Origin: Hemerocallis citrina
Taxonomy: Eukaryota; Streptophyta; Magnoliopsida; Asparagales; Asphodelaceae
Direction: 5' to 3'
DNA: 64,000 nucleotides
Assembly (NCBI GenBank): GCA_017893485.1
Contig: CM030368.1
Coordinates: forward strand, 173,010,004-173,074,003
Shown here one piece after another: positions 53,227-63,835 of the stretch. Under the pieces are notes generated by a model. That model was not told the origin of the DNA. It did not search any database and saw only the letters and a list, made by a program, of their open reading frames with translations. The first letter of the stretch is position 1, and every line of letters starts with the position of its first letter. The translations under genes and the position numbers were made by a program.

Positions 53227-53760
53227 GGAAGCATGGAAGGAGTGTTAGAAAATGAGTATTTTAGACATCATTTTCGAACCGATTTTTGAGCAATTTTTTG
53301 AATAAGATCCTCAATGAATTATTGAGAGATCTTGATTGATTTGTGTTCTCCTTCGTGAGTAGATCAAAATCATATATTGGTTTGCTAAAATCGGTTAAGG
53401 GGTGAATGAGAAATTGTCTTTCAAAGTGAGACGTTTTCATTCTTGAAAATGGGTTAAGGGAACATAGTCCCACATCGGAAATAACAAAGGAAATAGAAGA
53501 GGATATATAGTAATCTCCTTCTAAGCATTGTAAGATGGCTAGAAGAGAGGCTCTCTCTCGCCTGCGCAGGGGGTGCAAATCACGGACCGGATTACATGCG
53601 CGACTTGTGTGCGCCCGCACGACCTGCGGACACGAATGCCGGACCGATTTGATCCCACCCTGTGCAGAGCCACTTTTTGCTACAGTTTTTCTTTTGTAAC
53701 TGCTGAAATGAATGCAGAAACAGTTCTGTCTACCGTTTCAGTGCTGTATTTAACATTTTG

Positions 53761-53900
53761 TCTGCCGTTACATTGAAGGCATTCAATTCACTGTCTGCCG
53801 TTACGCTGAAGGCAGTAAATGATGTCTGCCGTTACAGTGTCGGCATTCAATTCGTTGTCTGCCGTTACAGTGAAGGCTGTTAATGCCTTGTCTGCCGTTA
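53761..53900 (+). promoter_or_regulatory. Five phased TCTGCCGTTA motifs upstream of the LTR TATA box
   Basis: TCTGCCGTTA starts at 53761, 53794, 53825, 53858 and 53891 (31-33 bp apart); a weaker TCTACCGTTT lies at about 53728. CCGTTA/TAACGG is a MYB-type core. The array ends 19 bp before the TATA box and is conserved in the 3' LTR (from about 59574) and, partly, in the solo LTR at 1697-2651. Transcription-factor binding is an inference. Confidence 0.6.
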
Positions 53901-53918
53901 CTAATTTAATCCAGGCTC

Positions 53919-53925
53919 TATAAAT
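53919..53925 (+). promoter_or_regulatory. TATA box of copia-3
   Basis: TATAAAT within GGCTCTATAAATGGAGGCC; the 3' LTR has CTATAAATAGAGG at the same place. Confidence 0.7.
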
Positions 53926-54462
53926 GGAGGCCTCCCCTTTACTTTCTTCCCTGCAAAAACTAGATCTTCTTCTCTCCTTCTCTGAGTCTTCTTCTGTACT
54001 GTTCGTCGGTTCTGCTGTTGTTGGGAAGTCGGTGATAGGTTCAAGCGCTTATACTCAGTTCGGGAGTGGTACGTGGTGCCTACGAGATCGCTTCAAGTCG
54101 TTGCATCCTGGAAGACAGACGCCTCCGTTCATTCCAGCAACCGGAAAGAGGCGAAATCTGTTTTAAGGACACTGTGTGATACATAGGCCTCGGCTTCTCA
54201 AGTTGTATTTTCATTTGTTCTTGTAAGTTGTTTATTTAATTTTTCTTTTTCTTTTCTTTCGGTTTTCCTCTCTCCTGTTCTCTTCTATGTTTTCTGTGCC
54301 TCTCTATCTTTCGATTGTAAAACGAATTTTGTAAACAATATTTGTAACAAACTTAAAACAGATTTTGGATTTCTTTGATTTCCGATTTTGAGGCACGGTT
54401 TTTCTTTTTATTTCTTTTATCTGGAAAACTTACACTCGTGTTGTGTAAATTTCAGAATCACA

Positions 54463-55724
54463 ATGACTACTGCATTGGACAATGCTGTTGTGTCTGAAAT
54501 GGTCTATGTGCCGGTTGTTGATACAATGCAAGAACCGAATGCTGCTGCGGCATGAGTGCCAATGCCCACCGTTGTACCTGTCTCAGTCTCCCATGGGGAG
54601 AAACCTGAGAAGTTCAATGGACAAAACATTAAGAGGTGGCAACAGAAGATGATGTTCTATCTGACCACACTGAATCTTGCAAGGTTCTTGAACGAAGATG
54701 CTCCAGATCTTAAGAAAGATGAGCAGGATAACCAAGTCATTGCCGCTGTGGATGCTTAGAAAAATGCTGATTACTTGTGTAGAAATTACATAATGAACGG
54801 ATTAGCCGACTCTTTGTATAATGTATACATTGACAAAAGAACAGCTAAAGAACTTTGGGAATCACTAGAACATAAATATAAAACTGAGGATGCCGGCGCT
54901 AAAAAATTCATTGTGGGCCGCTTCCTAGACTATAAAATGGTAGATTCTAAAACAGTAATCAGTCAAGTTCAAGAACTACAACTAATCTTGCATGAGATTC
55001 ATGCTGAAGATATGAACTTAAGTGAAAGTTTTCAAGTGGCTTGTATAATTGAAAAATTACCACAAGGTTGGAAAGACTTTAAGAATTACCTAAAGCATAA
55101 GCGAAAAGAAATGGGCATTGAAGATCTCATTGTTAGGCTTCGTATTGAAGAAGACAATAGGGGATCTGAAAAAGTTGGACTCATCAGCCATGCAGCTAAG
55201 ACAAATGTAATGGAACATAAACAACGTTTTAACAAGCACAACAACAAGGGTCCGAAGTTGGGGCCTAAGGGAGGAATCTCCAAGAAGTCGAAGTTTCAAG
55301 GCAAGTGCTTCAATTGTGACAAAATGGGTCACAAGTCCACTGAATGCAGACTTCCCAAGAGGAACAGGAACAGAGAAGCAAACTTGGTTCAAGGAATTGT
55401 TCAAGATGTTTCCGATATCAACCTCTCAGTTGTGATATCAGAGGTGAATATGTTAGGTTCAAACCCGAAGGAATGGTGGATTGACACTGGAGCTACTCGA
55501 CATGTGTGCTCCAATAGAAGTATGTTCTCCACTTTTGAACCATTAGAGAATAGGGAGAAAATGTTTATGGGGAACTCGGCTACTTCAGAAATAAAGGGCC
55601 AAGGCAAGGTGATCTTGAAGATGACTTCTGGAAAGGAACTGACTCTGAACAATGTTGCATATGTTCCTGAAATCCGTAAGAACCTGGTATCTGGTTCGTT
55701 CCTTAATAATCACGGTTTTCGTTA
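54463..55724 (+). pseudogene. Copia-3 gag, zinc knuckle and protease
   Basis: ATG 54463 then MTTALDNAVVSEMVYVP; a TGA at about 54554 and a TAG at about 54757 interrupt the frame. The gag body shows [49 protein letters not shown] and [20 protein letters not shown]. Then [14 protein letters not shown] (CCHC knuckle, about 55309-55350) and [17 protein letters not shown] (protease DTGA, about 55474). It ends [12 protein letters not shown] and a TAG. The second part (54775-55725) is cleanly open for 316 codons. Confidence 0.88.
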
Positions 55725-57851
55725 GTGTTCGAGTCGAACAAATTTGTTTTGTCAAAAAGTGGAATGTATGTTGGTAGAGGATATATGAGTGGTGGAATGT
55801 TCAAACTCAATGTAATGACCATGGTCAAGAATATGAATAAAGCTAGCTCTTTTACTTATTTGCTTGAGTCTTCCAATTTATGGCATGGTAGACTAGGACA
55901 TGTTGATTATGATACTTTGCGAAGACTAATTAACTTGAATCACATACCAACGTTCCAAATTGATTCCAAACACAAATGTGAAACTTGTATTGAGGCAAAA
56001 CTAACAAGATCATCATTTAAAAGTGTTGAAAGAAACACCGAACCACTTGATCTAATTCACACTGATATTTGTGATTTGAAAATGATACAAACAAGAGGTG
56101 GTAATAAATATTTTATTACCTTCATAGATGATAGCACAAAATATTGCTATGTATACTTGCTTAAAAGCAAAGATGAAGCTATAGAGAAATTTGTTCTCTA
56201 TAAAAATGAGGTTGAAAATCAACTCAATAAGAAAATTAAGGCGCTAAGAAGCGACCGAGGTGGAGAGTATGAATCGCCATTTGCTGACACATGTGCTAAG
56301 CATGGGATTATACATGAAACCACAACGCCTTATTCTCCTCAGTCCAACGGTGTTGCTGAGAGAAAGAATCGTACATTGAAAGAAATGATGAATGTGATGT
56401 TAATAGGTTCTGGTTTACCACCAAACTTGTGGGGAGAAGCTATTCTTTCAGCTAACTACCTTTTGAATAAGGTGCCCAAAAGGAAAGAAGAAAAAACTCC
56501 ATATGAATTATGGAAAGGAAGAAAGCCATCCTACAATTACTTGCGAATGTGGGGATGTCTTGCCAAGGTGGTAGTACCTCCACCTAAGAAAATGAAAATA
56601 GGACAAAAAACAGTTGATTGTATTTTTATTGGTTATGCACTTAACAGTAGTGCCTATCGGTTCTTGGTGTACAAATCCGATATCACTGAGATATCAAAGA
56701 ACACGATAATGGAATCTAGAAATGCATCGTTCTTTGAAGATGTATTTTCATGTAAGTCAACGGAGGAACCAAGTTCCTCCAAACGAACACATGAGACTAT
56801 CAGTGAAGATAGTGAAGACCAAAATGAAGAAGTTGAGGAGGAACCTCGACGCAGTAAAAGAACAAGAACGGAAAAATCTTTTGGTCCGGATTTGTTGACT
56901 TTTATGCTTGAAAGAGAATCCCAAACCTTCAAGGAAGCGGTGAACTCTAGTGATGGTCCTCAATGGAAAGAAGCCATCAAGAGTGAAATTGATTCTATCT
57001 TGCAAAACCATACTTGGGAACTAGTGGATCTTCCACCGGGTAGTAAACCTTTAGGTTCCAAGTGGATCTTCAAGAGAAAAATAAAACCTGATGGATCAAT
57101 TGATAAATACAAGGCAAGACTTGTAATTAAAGGTTATAAACAAAAGGAAGGTCTTGATTACTTTGATACATATTCTCCTGTGACGAGAATAAATTCCATT
57201 AGGATGGTACTTGCCGTAGCAGCTCTACGCAATCTTGAAGTACATCAAATGGATGTAAAAACAGCTTTTCTTAATGGAGATTTAGATGAAGAAATCTACA
57301 TGGAACAACCTGAGGGTTTTTCAGCTCCAGGACATGAAAAGAAAGTGTGTAAACTGGTGAAGTCATTATATGGCTTGAAACAAGCTCCAAAACAGTGGCA
57401 TGAAAAATTTGACAATGTCATGATGACAAATGGTTTCAAGATCAATGAATGTGATAAATGTGTATATGTCAAAGACACAGAAGATGGATATGTCATTATA
57501 TGTTTGTATGTAGATGACATGCTTATTATTGGAAGCAATGATCAGATAATTAAATCTGTTAAAAACATGTTAAACTCGAGGTTTGACATGAAAGACATGG
57601 GACTAGCTGATGTTATATTGAGAATTAAAATCACAAGAATATCAGACGAGCTTATTTTAAGCCAGTCACATTATGTTGACAATATTCTTGGAAAATTTGA
57701 TAAAGATAATTCTGGAATTGCCAGAACTCCAATAGATCTAACTTTACATTTTTCCAAGAATAAAGGAGAGAGTATTTTTCAAGTAGAATACTCTAGAATC
57801 ATAGGCAGTCTAATGTACTTAATGAGTTGTACAAGACCAGATATAGCCTAG
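55725..57851 (+). pseudogene. Copia-3 integrase and reverse transcriptase
   Basis: Open for 708 codons. GAG-pre-integrase (LWHGRLGHVDYDTLRRL, CETCIEAKLTRSSF), integrase (LDLIHTDICDLK, ALRSDRGGEYES and PQSNGVAERKNRT: all three acidic residues present), an acidic linker rich in Glu (SEDQNEEVEEEPRRSKRTR), then RT: PQWKEAIKSEIDSILQNHTW, SKWIFKRKIKPDGSIDKYK, MDVKTAFLNGDLDEEIYMEQ, SLYGLKQAPKQWHEKFD and YVDDMLIIG. It stops at TAG 57849-57851 (TRPDIA-stop). It is the best preserved pol in the window apart from copia-1 RT. Confidence 0.9.
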
Positions 57852-58456
57852 GCAGTAAGTAAACTAAGTAGATACACGAGTAATCCTGGAAGCGAGCATT
57901 GGCAAGCAATTATAAGAGTACTGAAGTACTTGCGTTTTACTCGTAACTACGGGCTGCACTATACGAGATACCCTGCTGTACTTGAAGGATACAGTGATGC
58001 GAACTGGATATCGAGTGATAATTCAAAATCCACTAGTGGCTATGTGTTTACACTAGGTGGTGCAGCAGTTTCTTGAAAATCCTCGAAACAAACAGTGATC
58101 GCTAAATTCACGATGGAATCAGAATTTATCGCATTAGACAAATGTGGGGAAGAGGCTGAATGGTTACGCCACTTCCTTGAGGATATTCCAAGGTGGACGA
58201 AGCCTGTGCCTCCAATCTGCATACATTCAGATAGTCAATCTGAATTTGTAGAGCACAGAGCAATATGTGTAATGGTAAATCTAGACATATTCGTCGAAGA
58301 CATAATACCATTAGACAACTACTCTCTACTGGAGTTATCTCTGTGGACTATGTAAAGTCAAAAGATAACATTGCGAATCCACTAACCAAAGGGTTAAACA
58401 GAGAGTTAGTTGATAAATCATCGAGGGGAATGAGACTAAAGCCCATGAAAGAATAA
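57852..58456 (+). pseudogene. Copia-3 RNase H (broken)
   Basis: Continues after the stop with [36 protein letters not shown], a TGA after GGAAVS, then FTMESEFIALDKCGEEAEWL and HSDSQSEF. A shift near 58256 moves the rest, GKSRHIRRRHNTIRQLL and NIANPLTKGLNRELV, into the next frame. Catalytic Asp and Glu positions are recognisable. Confidence 0.8.
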
Positions 58457-59054
58457 GTCGATACAATGGAAACCCAACCTAGCTGACTGGAGATCCCAAG
58501 ATCTAGGTTCAAAGGGACAACTAAATTGTAAAGACCGAGTTAGATCACTGTGGGGATTTTTCAATGTCCATTCCCATGATGAAACAGTGATGCCCGCTAG
58601 GTAACAGGTTAAGCTAGGCTTTTAATGATTCTTATGCATCGGATATCCGAGCAGAGTAATGCAGGTTACTCTTAAATAAGAAATCACCTATGTAAGATGG
58701 AAGAAGGGCCGCTTCCAAGGGAATAATATAGGGCAATATTCCTGTTAAAATTTTGCAGAACCAGGCATATGTTCATGACCAAAACGAACATAACAGTGAG
58801 AACTAAAAAAGCGTTAGAAAGATTTCTGTGTGAGATATGTCATCGTTTACACAAATGGCAGAACAGTTCACAGACATCGCGTCTACTGTTTAGTTCGTAA
58901 AGTAAACATATTTTTATAAGGGAAGGTTCAAAGGGTAACACCTACCTATCCTATGCAGAAATCAATCGTTGAATTCTATCACCAAATCTGTCGGGTCAGT
59001 CTGTCGTGTCAATCTGTCCTGTCTGTAGTCGTCAATTTTCATTCATGTGGGGAT
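58457..59054 (+). other. Copia-3 3' untranslated region with polypurine tract
   Basis: No gene. It includes PLTKG-downstream sequence typical of this copia type (GGTTCAAAGGGACAA, GTAATGCAGGTTACTC) and a polypurine tract ATGTGGGGA at about 59045-59053. Confidence 0.6.
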
Positions 59055-60161
59055 TGTTAGAAAATGAGTGTTTTAGACACCATTTTTGAACTGATTTTTG
59101 AGCAATTTTTTGAGTAAGATCCTCAATGAATTATTGAGAGATCTTGATTGATTTGTGTTCTCCTTCGTGAGTAGATCAAAATCATATATTGGTTTGCCAA
59201 AATCGGTTAAGGGGTGAATGAGAAATTGTCTCTCAAAGTGAGACGTTTTCATTCTTGAAAATGGGTTAAGGGAACATAGTCCCACATCGGAAATAACAAA
59301 GGAAATAGAAGAGGATATATAGTAATCTCCTTCTAAGCATTGTAAGATGGCTAGAAGAGAGGCTCTCTCTCGCCCGCGCAGGGGGGGTGCAAATCACGGA
59401 CCGGATTACATGCGACTTGTGTGCGCCCGCACGACCTGCGGACACGAATGCCGGACCGATTTGATCCCACCCCGTGCAGAGCCACTTTTTGCTACAGTTT
59501 TCCTTTTGTAACTGCTGAAATGAATGCAGAAACGGTTCTGTCTACCGTTTCAGTGCTGTATTTAACATTTTGTCTGCCGTTACATTGAAGGCATTCAATT
59601 CACTGTCTGCCGTTACGCTGAAGGCAGTAAATGATGTCTGCCGTTACAGTGTCGGCATTCAATTCGTTGTCTGCCGTTACAGTGAAGGCTGTTAATGCCT
59701 TGTCTGCCGTTATTGATTTAACCCAGGCTCTATAAATAGAGGCCTCCCTTTTACTTTCTTCCCTGCAAAAACTAGATCTTCTTCTCTCCTTCTCTGAGTC
59801 TTCTTCTGTACTGTTCGTCGGTTCTGCTGTTGTTGGTAAGTCGGTGATAGGTTCAAGCGCTTATACTCAGTTCAGGAGTAGTACGTGGTGCCTACGGGAT
59901 CGCTCCAAGTCGTTGCATTCTGGGAGACAGACGCCTCCGTTCATTCCAGCAACCAGAAAGAGGCGAAATCTGTTTTAAGGACACTGTGTGATATACAGGC
60001 CTCGGCTTCTCAAGTTGTATTTTCATTTGTTCTTGTAAGTTGTTTATTTAATTTTTCTTTTTCTTTTCTTTCAGTTTTTCTCTCTCCTGTTCTCTTCTAT
60101 ATTTTCTGTGCCTCTCTATCTTTTGATTGTAAAACGAATTTTGTAAACAATATTTGTAACA
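59055..60161 (+). repeat. 3' LTR of copia-3
   Basis: 1,107 bp, almost the same as the 5' LTR by eye. It carries the same five-motif array and TATA box. The open frame 59885-60187 reads out of the LTR and is not a gene. Confidence 0.92.
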
Positions 60162-60166
60162 AGGAG

Positions 60167-60384
60167 TACCAGATACTGGCTGCTTAAATCCTTAATCTCT
60201 CATACAGTTTCTAGTGGAAGAAGAAGAGGTCCTGCAACCGCGTCTCATACATTAGAAACATGATTATAGCTTTTATAACGTAGTATTTTACTGGATACTG
60301 ACTATCATTAATACAGAAAGTAAAAAGGTAATGTCAGAAATTTGGAGAGGAATCTCTAATAGCTCAGGTCCAATTAAGCTAAAA
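60167..60384. other. Host sequence between copia-3 and the Helitron
   Basis: On the minus strand this would lie upstream of the possible exon at 53017-53226 before copia-3 arrived; DLSSQYLVLLPCFHEEYDW can be read across the junction. No complete exon is defined. Confidence 0.35.
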
Positions 60385-60670
60385 CTAGTATCATGCACGT
60401 GCGATGCACGTGGAGGAAGAAGGAAAAAGACAAAAAAAACCTACCAACACGTGCGTTGCACGTGTTTTTTTCGCATGTGTGGAAAATGGGGAGGGGAATG
60501 AAAAGGACCCCCAAAAAAATCTAGTATTATACACGTGCATTGCACGTGGAAAAATGGGGAGGGGAATGAAAAGGATTAAAAAAAAAACCAACACGTGCGC
60601 TGCACGTGTTGACAAAATGACAAACAATGACAAATGACACTAACCCCTTCTCCCATTATAATAGTAGAGA
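60385..60670 (-). mobile_element. Short non-autonomous Helitron
   Basis: On the minus strand it starts TCTCTACTATTATAATGGG, the usual Helitron 5' end, preceded by A. It ends with the hairpin CACGTGCATCGCACGTG, a short spacer and CTAG followed by T. Insertion between A and T without a TSD is the Helitron rule. At 286 bp it has no gene. Four CACGTGC.N.GCACGTG hairpins occur (about 60398, 60452, 60532 and 60593), and a second CTAG terminus with its own hairpin lies inside at 60521-60524. Confidence 0.8.
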
Positions 60671-61090
60671 TTAGAATAGTAAAGTATGTTGACGTATTGT
60701 ATTCATTGTGGGCATCAGTTCGATACAATAAGCTTAAAATGCATATCGGTGATGCTAGATGGGTGTCTGCACCACGTACCTGTTAACTTTGAAAATATTG
60801 AGATGCAATTGAATTTGATGACAAGGAAAGAGTATTAGATAGCAAGTGACCGAAAATTTATAAACATCAGATATGCTCAAATTTAGAGATGAAACACACA
60901 CTATGGCTCAGCTTCCTATATATGTGATTACAAAGCCCTGATGGATTACCAGAACGAAAGATGAATAACAGTATAACAGATAATTTTTCCAACAAAGCCC
61001 AGAGATTAAGTTAAAAAGATAACCAAAAATTGATGGAAGAGAGATGCCTTATTCAACATCTTCATCATCAGTCCATTACTTTCTTGGTTT
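60671..61090. other. A+T-rich flank before the transposase gene
   Basis: No gene supported. A possible leader with ATGGAAGAGAGATGCC near 61033 precedes the transposase frame. Confidence 0.5.
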
Positions 61091-62985
61091 TTGTTACCAT
61101 CTAACTACCTCTTCACCACTTTAGAATTAGTTGAGAAAATTTATGAAGTTACTAATTGGGATAGGAATCAATGGAATGTGAAAATTTTAGCTCGATACGC
61201 AGTAGGTAGAGGAGATGCTCAGTATTTTATGACAGTGCCCATATGTTCTGATAATGCTATGAAGTCAATGATTGCTAGGACATTTGATCCCAATTGTACT
61301 TGGTCTGCATTAGAGTTATATATTCAGCAAATTCAAATTTTGAATGCTCAGCCACATGATATTCCTAGTTCAAGCTTCGTAAGGGTTGTACCTACATAGC
61401 AGATGAGGTCTAACCCCGCTCAATCTTCACAACCAAATCCACTGTCCTCACAAGAAAATACCTTCACAAATACAACAAACCCGGATTCTACAGATGTTGA
61501 GTTGCCACGCCAACCTAGTCCTGTTCCTGACTATGTTCCAAATGACAATGTATTTGAACTCTTTCAAAATGCAGTCATTAACAACAGCTTATTAGACGAT
61601 GATGAAGAAGAGGAAGAAAAAGACGATGAAGTTGAGGATAGTGTAGAAAATGACGATGAAGACGAAGATAATGATGTAGCAAATGTAAATCCTACGAACA
61701 ACAGTTCTAATGAAGTGAGAGCTACTGATAGCTATGCTAATGTTAACGCTCATGTTACCGAGGAGATGACACAAGATGCTAGAGTACACCAAGTTCTACA
61801 AGGGTCGTCTGGTTCATTCAATGTAGACGAATTGTATGTTGGACAGGAGTTTGTAAGTAAAGAGTCGATTCAGCAAGCTGTCAAGATGTATTCTATCAAG
61901 AAACATTGTGAATTTGTCACATTGAAATCTTCACCGTCACTGTACACTATTAAATACAAAATGACACCTAGAAAACGTACAATTAAGGAGATCGTGCAAG
62001 GTCCCCCAGGAGTAAGTGATGGTGGATGTCCTTGGAGATTACGAGCAATTGTTCCAAAAGGCGGGACAAATTTTGTGGTGAAGAAGATAGTTGGACCTCA
62101 TACTTTTACGAATCCCACGTTGAATCAGGACCACTGTAAAATTGATGCTAACCTTGTTTGTAATTTGATTGTGGGTGTGGTGAAGAAGGATATTGGTTTA
62201 ACACCGCGGACAATTATTGAGATAGTAAAAATACAATATAATTATCAGATTTCATATAAGAAAGCTTAGATTGCAAAACAAAAGGCAATTAAGAGGTTGT
62301 TCGGTACCTTTGAAGAAGCATACAAGAAGTTTCCTTTTCTACTAACAGCAATTCAAGCAGCAAATCCAGGAACCGTTGTCCACTGGGATAAATATGAGTC
62401 TAATCCTAGCGAGGAAATATTCAAGGGAGTATTTTGGGCATTTGGTCATTCGATTGAAGGTTTCAAATCTTGCAGACCTGTTATTAGTGTCGACGGAACT
62501 CACTTGTACGGTAAGTACAAGGGTTGTTTGCTAATTGCTGTTTCCCCAGATGCGAATGATTGCTTATTTCCATTTGTATTTGCATTGGTTGATGGAGAGA
62601 GTATAAATACGTGGACATGGTTCATGAGTTGCATTCGGTATTATGTCACCGATCGCACTGAGTTGTGTGTTATCTCGGATCGTCATGCTGGTATATTGTC
62701 TGCTATGGATTTGCAAAATGGAGCTTGGAACGAACCAAATGCATATCATCGTTATTGTATGCGTCATTTTGCCACAAATTTTTTTAGTAAATTTCGTAGC
62801 AAGGCATTGCGGAAAAAAGGCCAAAATTATAGCATGTCAAAACCAGCCCAAAAAGTTCATGGCCAAACTCGCTGAACTTGAAACTCTCAATGTCGAGGCG
62901 GCTAATTGGTTGAAAGAGAAGCCCGTTCAGAAATGGGCACTTTATGTAGATGAAAGGCGAAGATACGACATAATGACTTGAACTT
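61091..62985 (+). pseudogene. MuDR-type (MULE) transposase, truncated
   Basis: Would cut and paste Mutator-like elements in the nucleus. Segments: an N-terminal PB1-like part (61091-61397, ELVEKIYEVTNWDRNQW), a TAG at 61397, then 61403-62269 with an acidic run (DDDEEEEEKDDEVED) and the DNA-binding DBD_Tnp_Mut-like domain (ELYVGQEFVSKESIQQAVK, CPWRLRAIVPKG, VVKKIVGPHTF). After a TAG at 62267, 62297-62875 holds the DDE core: VISVDGTHLYGKYKG (first Asp), FVFALVDGE and CVISDRHAGILSAM (second Asp). A shift leads into WALYVDERRRYDIMT, where a TGA ends the protein before the SWIM zinc finger expected in full-length members. Confidence 0.85.
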
Positions 62986-63239
62986 GTCAGAAGTCTTCAA
63001 CAAGCGTCGATGTGCTAATAGAGGATCTCAAAACCTTTGATTTGATTGTGTGCTTTCTAGTGTGTTTGTAATATTTAATTTGAACTAAGTACTCAATTTG
63101 GATGTGTTTAATTGTGGAAAATGAATGATTGAATGAGGTTTAAATTTTTTTTATTCAAATATCAGTCTTAAGTATTTTGGAATCAATAAGTTTTAAATGT
63201 ACATCAATTGGAATCAATAAGTCTTGAAGCTTTTTGGGG
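62986..63239. other. A+T-rich sequence after the transposase break
   Basis: Only a few further transposase-like codons follow the stop (SEVFNKRR in another frame). Short repeated TGGAATCAATAAGT occurs at about 63178 and 63209. No other feature. Confidence 0.5.
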
Positions 63240-63835
63240 AAAAAATGTACAGGCGTAAGACTCGGTATTTCAAAGACCGTTCTCATTATAACTAGACCCG
63301 GTCTTTGAAAGACCGAGTCTTGAAGCTTTTAGAAAAATAGTGAAGCTTTTAGAAAAATAGAGCTTACAGACGCAAGACTCGGTCTTTGAAAGACCGGGTC
63401 TAGTTATAATGCAAATGGTCTTTCAAAGACCGACTGTGGAGTTCACTCTTTTCCAGAAACCAAGATGTTCTCTGCAAATGAGTGAACTCCACAGTCGGTT
63501 TTCGAAAGACTTTTCTCAATATAACTAGACAAAGACCGAGTCTTCAATCTGTTAATTTTTTTTCTATTGGATTGAAGACTCGGTCTTTGAAATATTAAGA
63601 ACGGTCTTTCAAAGTGACTGTGGAGTTCACTCATTTCCAGAGAACATCTTGGTTTTTGGAAAAGAGTGAACTCCACAGTCGGTCTTTGAAAGACCGTTTG
63701 CATTATAACTAGACTCGGTCTTTTTTAATTGAAAAAAAAAACTTACATGCACAAGACTCGGTCTTTGAAAGACCGTGTATGTTAATACTAAACTCAGTCT
63801 TTCAAAGACCGAGTCTAGGCTTAAATTTTACCATT
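63240..63835. repeat. Foldback cluster of CGGTCTTTGAAAGACCG palindromes
   Basis: The words GACTCGGTCTTTGAAAGACC and its complement recur about ten times. Two arms, about 63376-63549 and 63570-63725, are inverted copies separated by about 20 bp, centred near 63560. Each arm also contains a smaller inverted repeat (GGAGTTCACTC...GAGTGAACTCC). A 20-bp unit TGAAGCTTTTAGAAAAATAG is repeated directly at about 63321-63360. No coding potential. It could be a foldback transposon or a source of hairpin RNA. Confidence 0.8.

Larger units (their letters stand above)
53243..54349 (+). repeat. 5' LTR of copia-3
   Basis: TGTTAGAAAATGAG to ATATTTGTAACA. It contains the phased motif array at 53761-53900, a TATA box at 53919 and a CTCTATAAATGGAGG context. 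The bases just inside the LTR (AACTTAAAACAGATTTTGG) do not match the tRNA-iMet primer site used by the other elements. Confidence 0.92.
53243..60161 (+). mobile_element. Full-length copia element (copia-3), TSD AGGAG
   Basis: 6,919 bp with 1,107-bp LTRs. Perfect TSDs AGGAG at 53238-53242 and 60162-60166. Gag, zinc knuckle, protease, integrase, RT and RNase H in copia order (54463-58456). Internal stops at about 54553, 54757, 55723, 57850 and 58073 and a shift near 58256 make it inactive. The long region before the 3' LTR (58457-59054) is non-coding. Confidence 0.95.
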
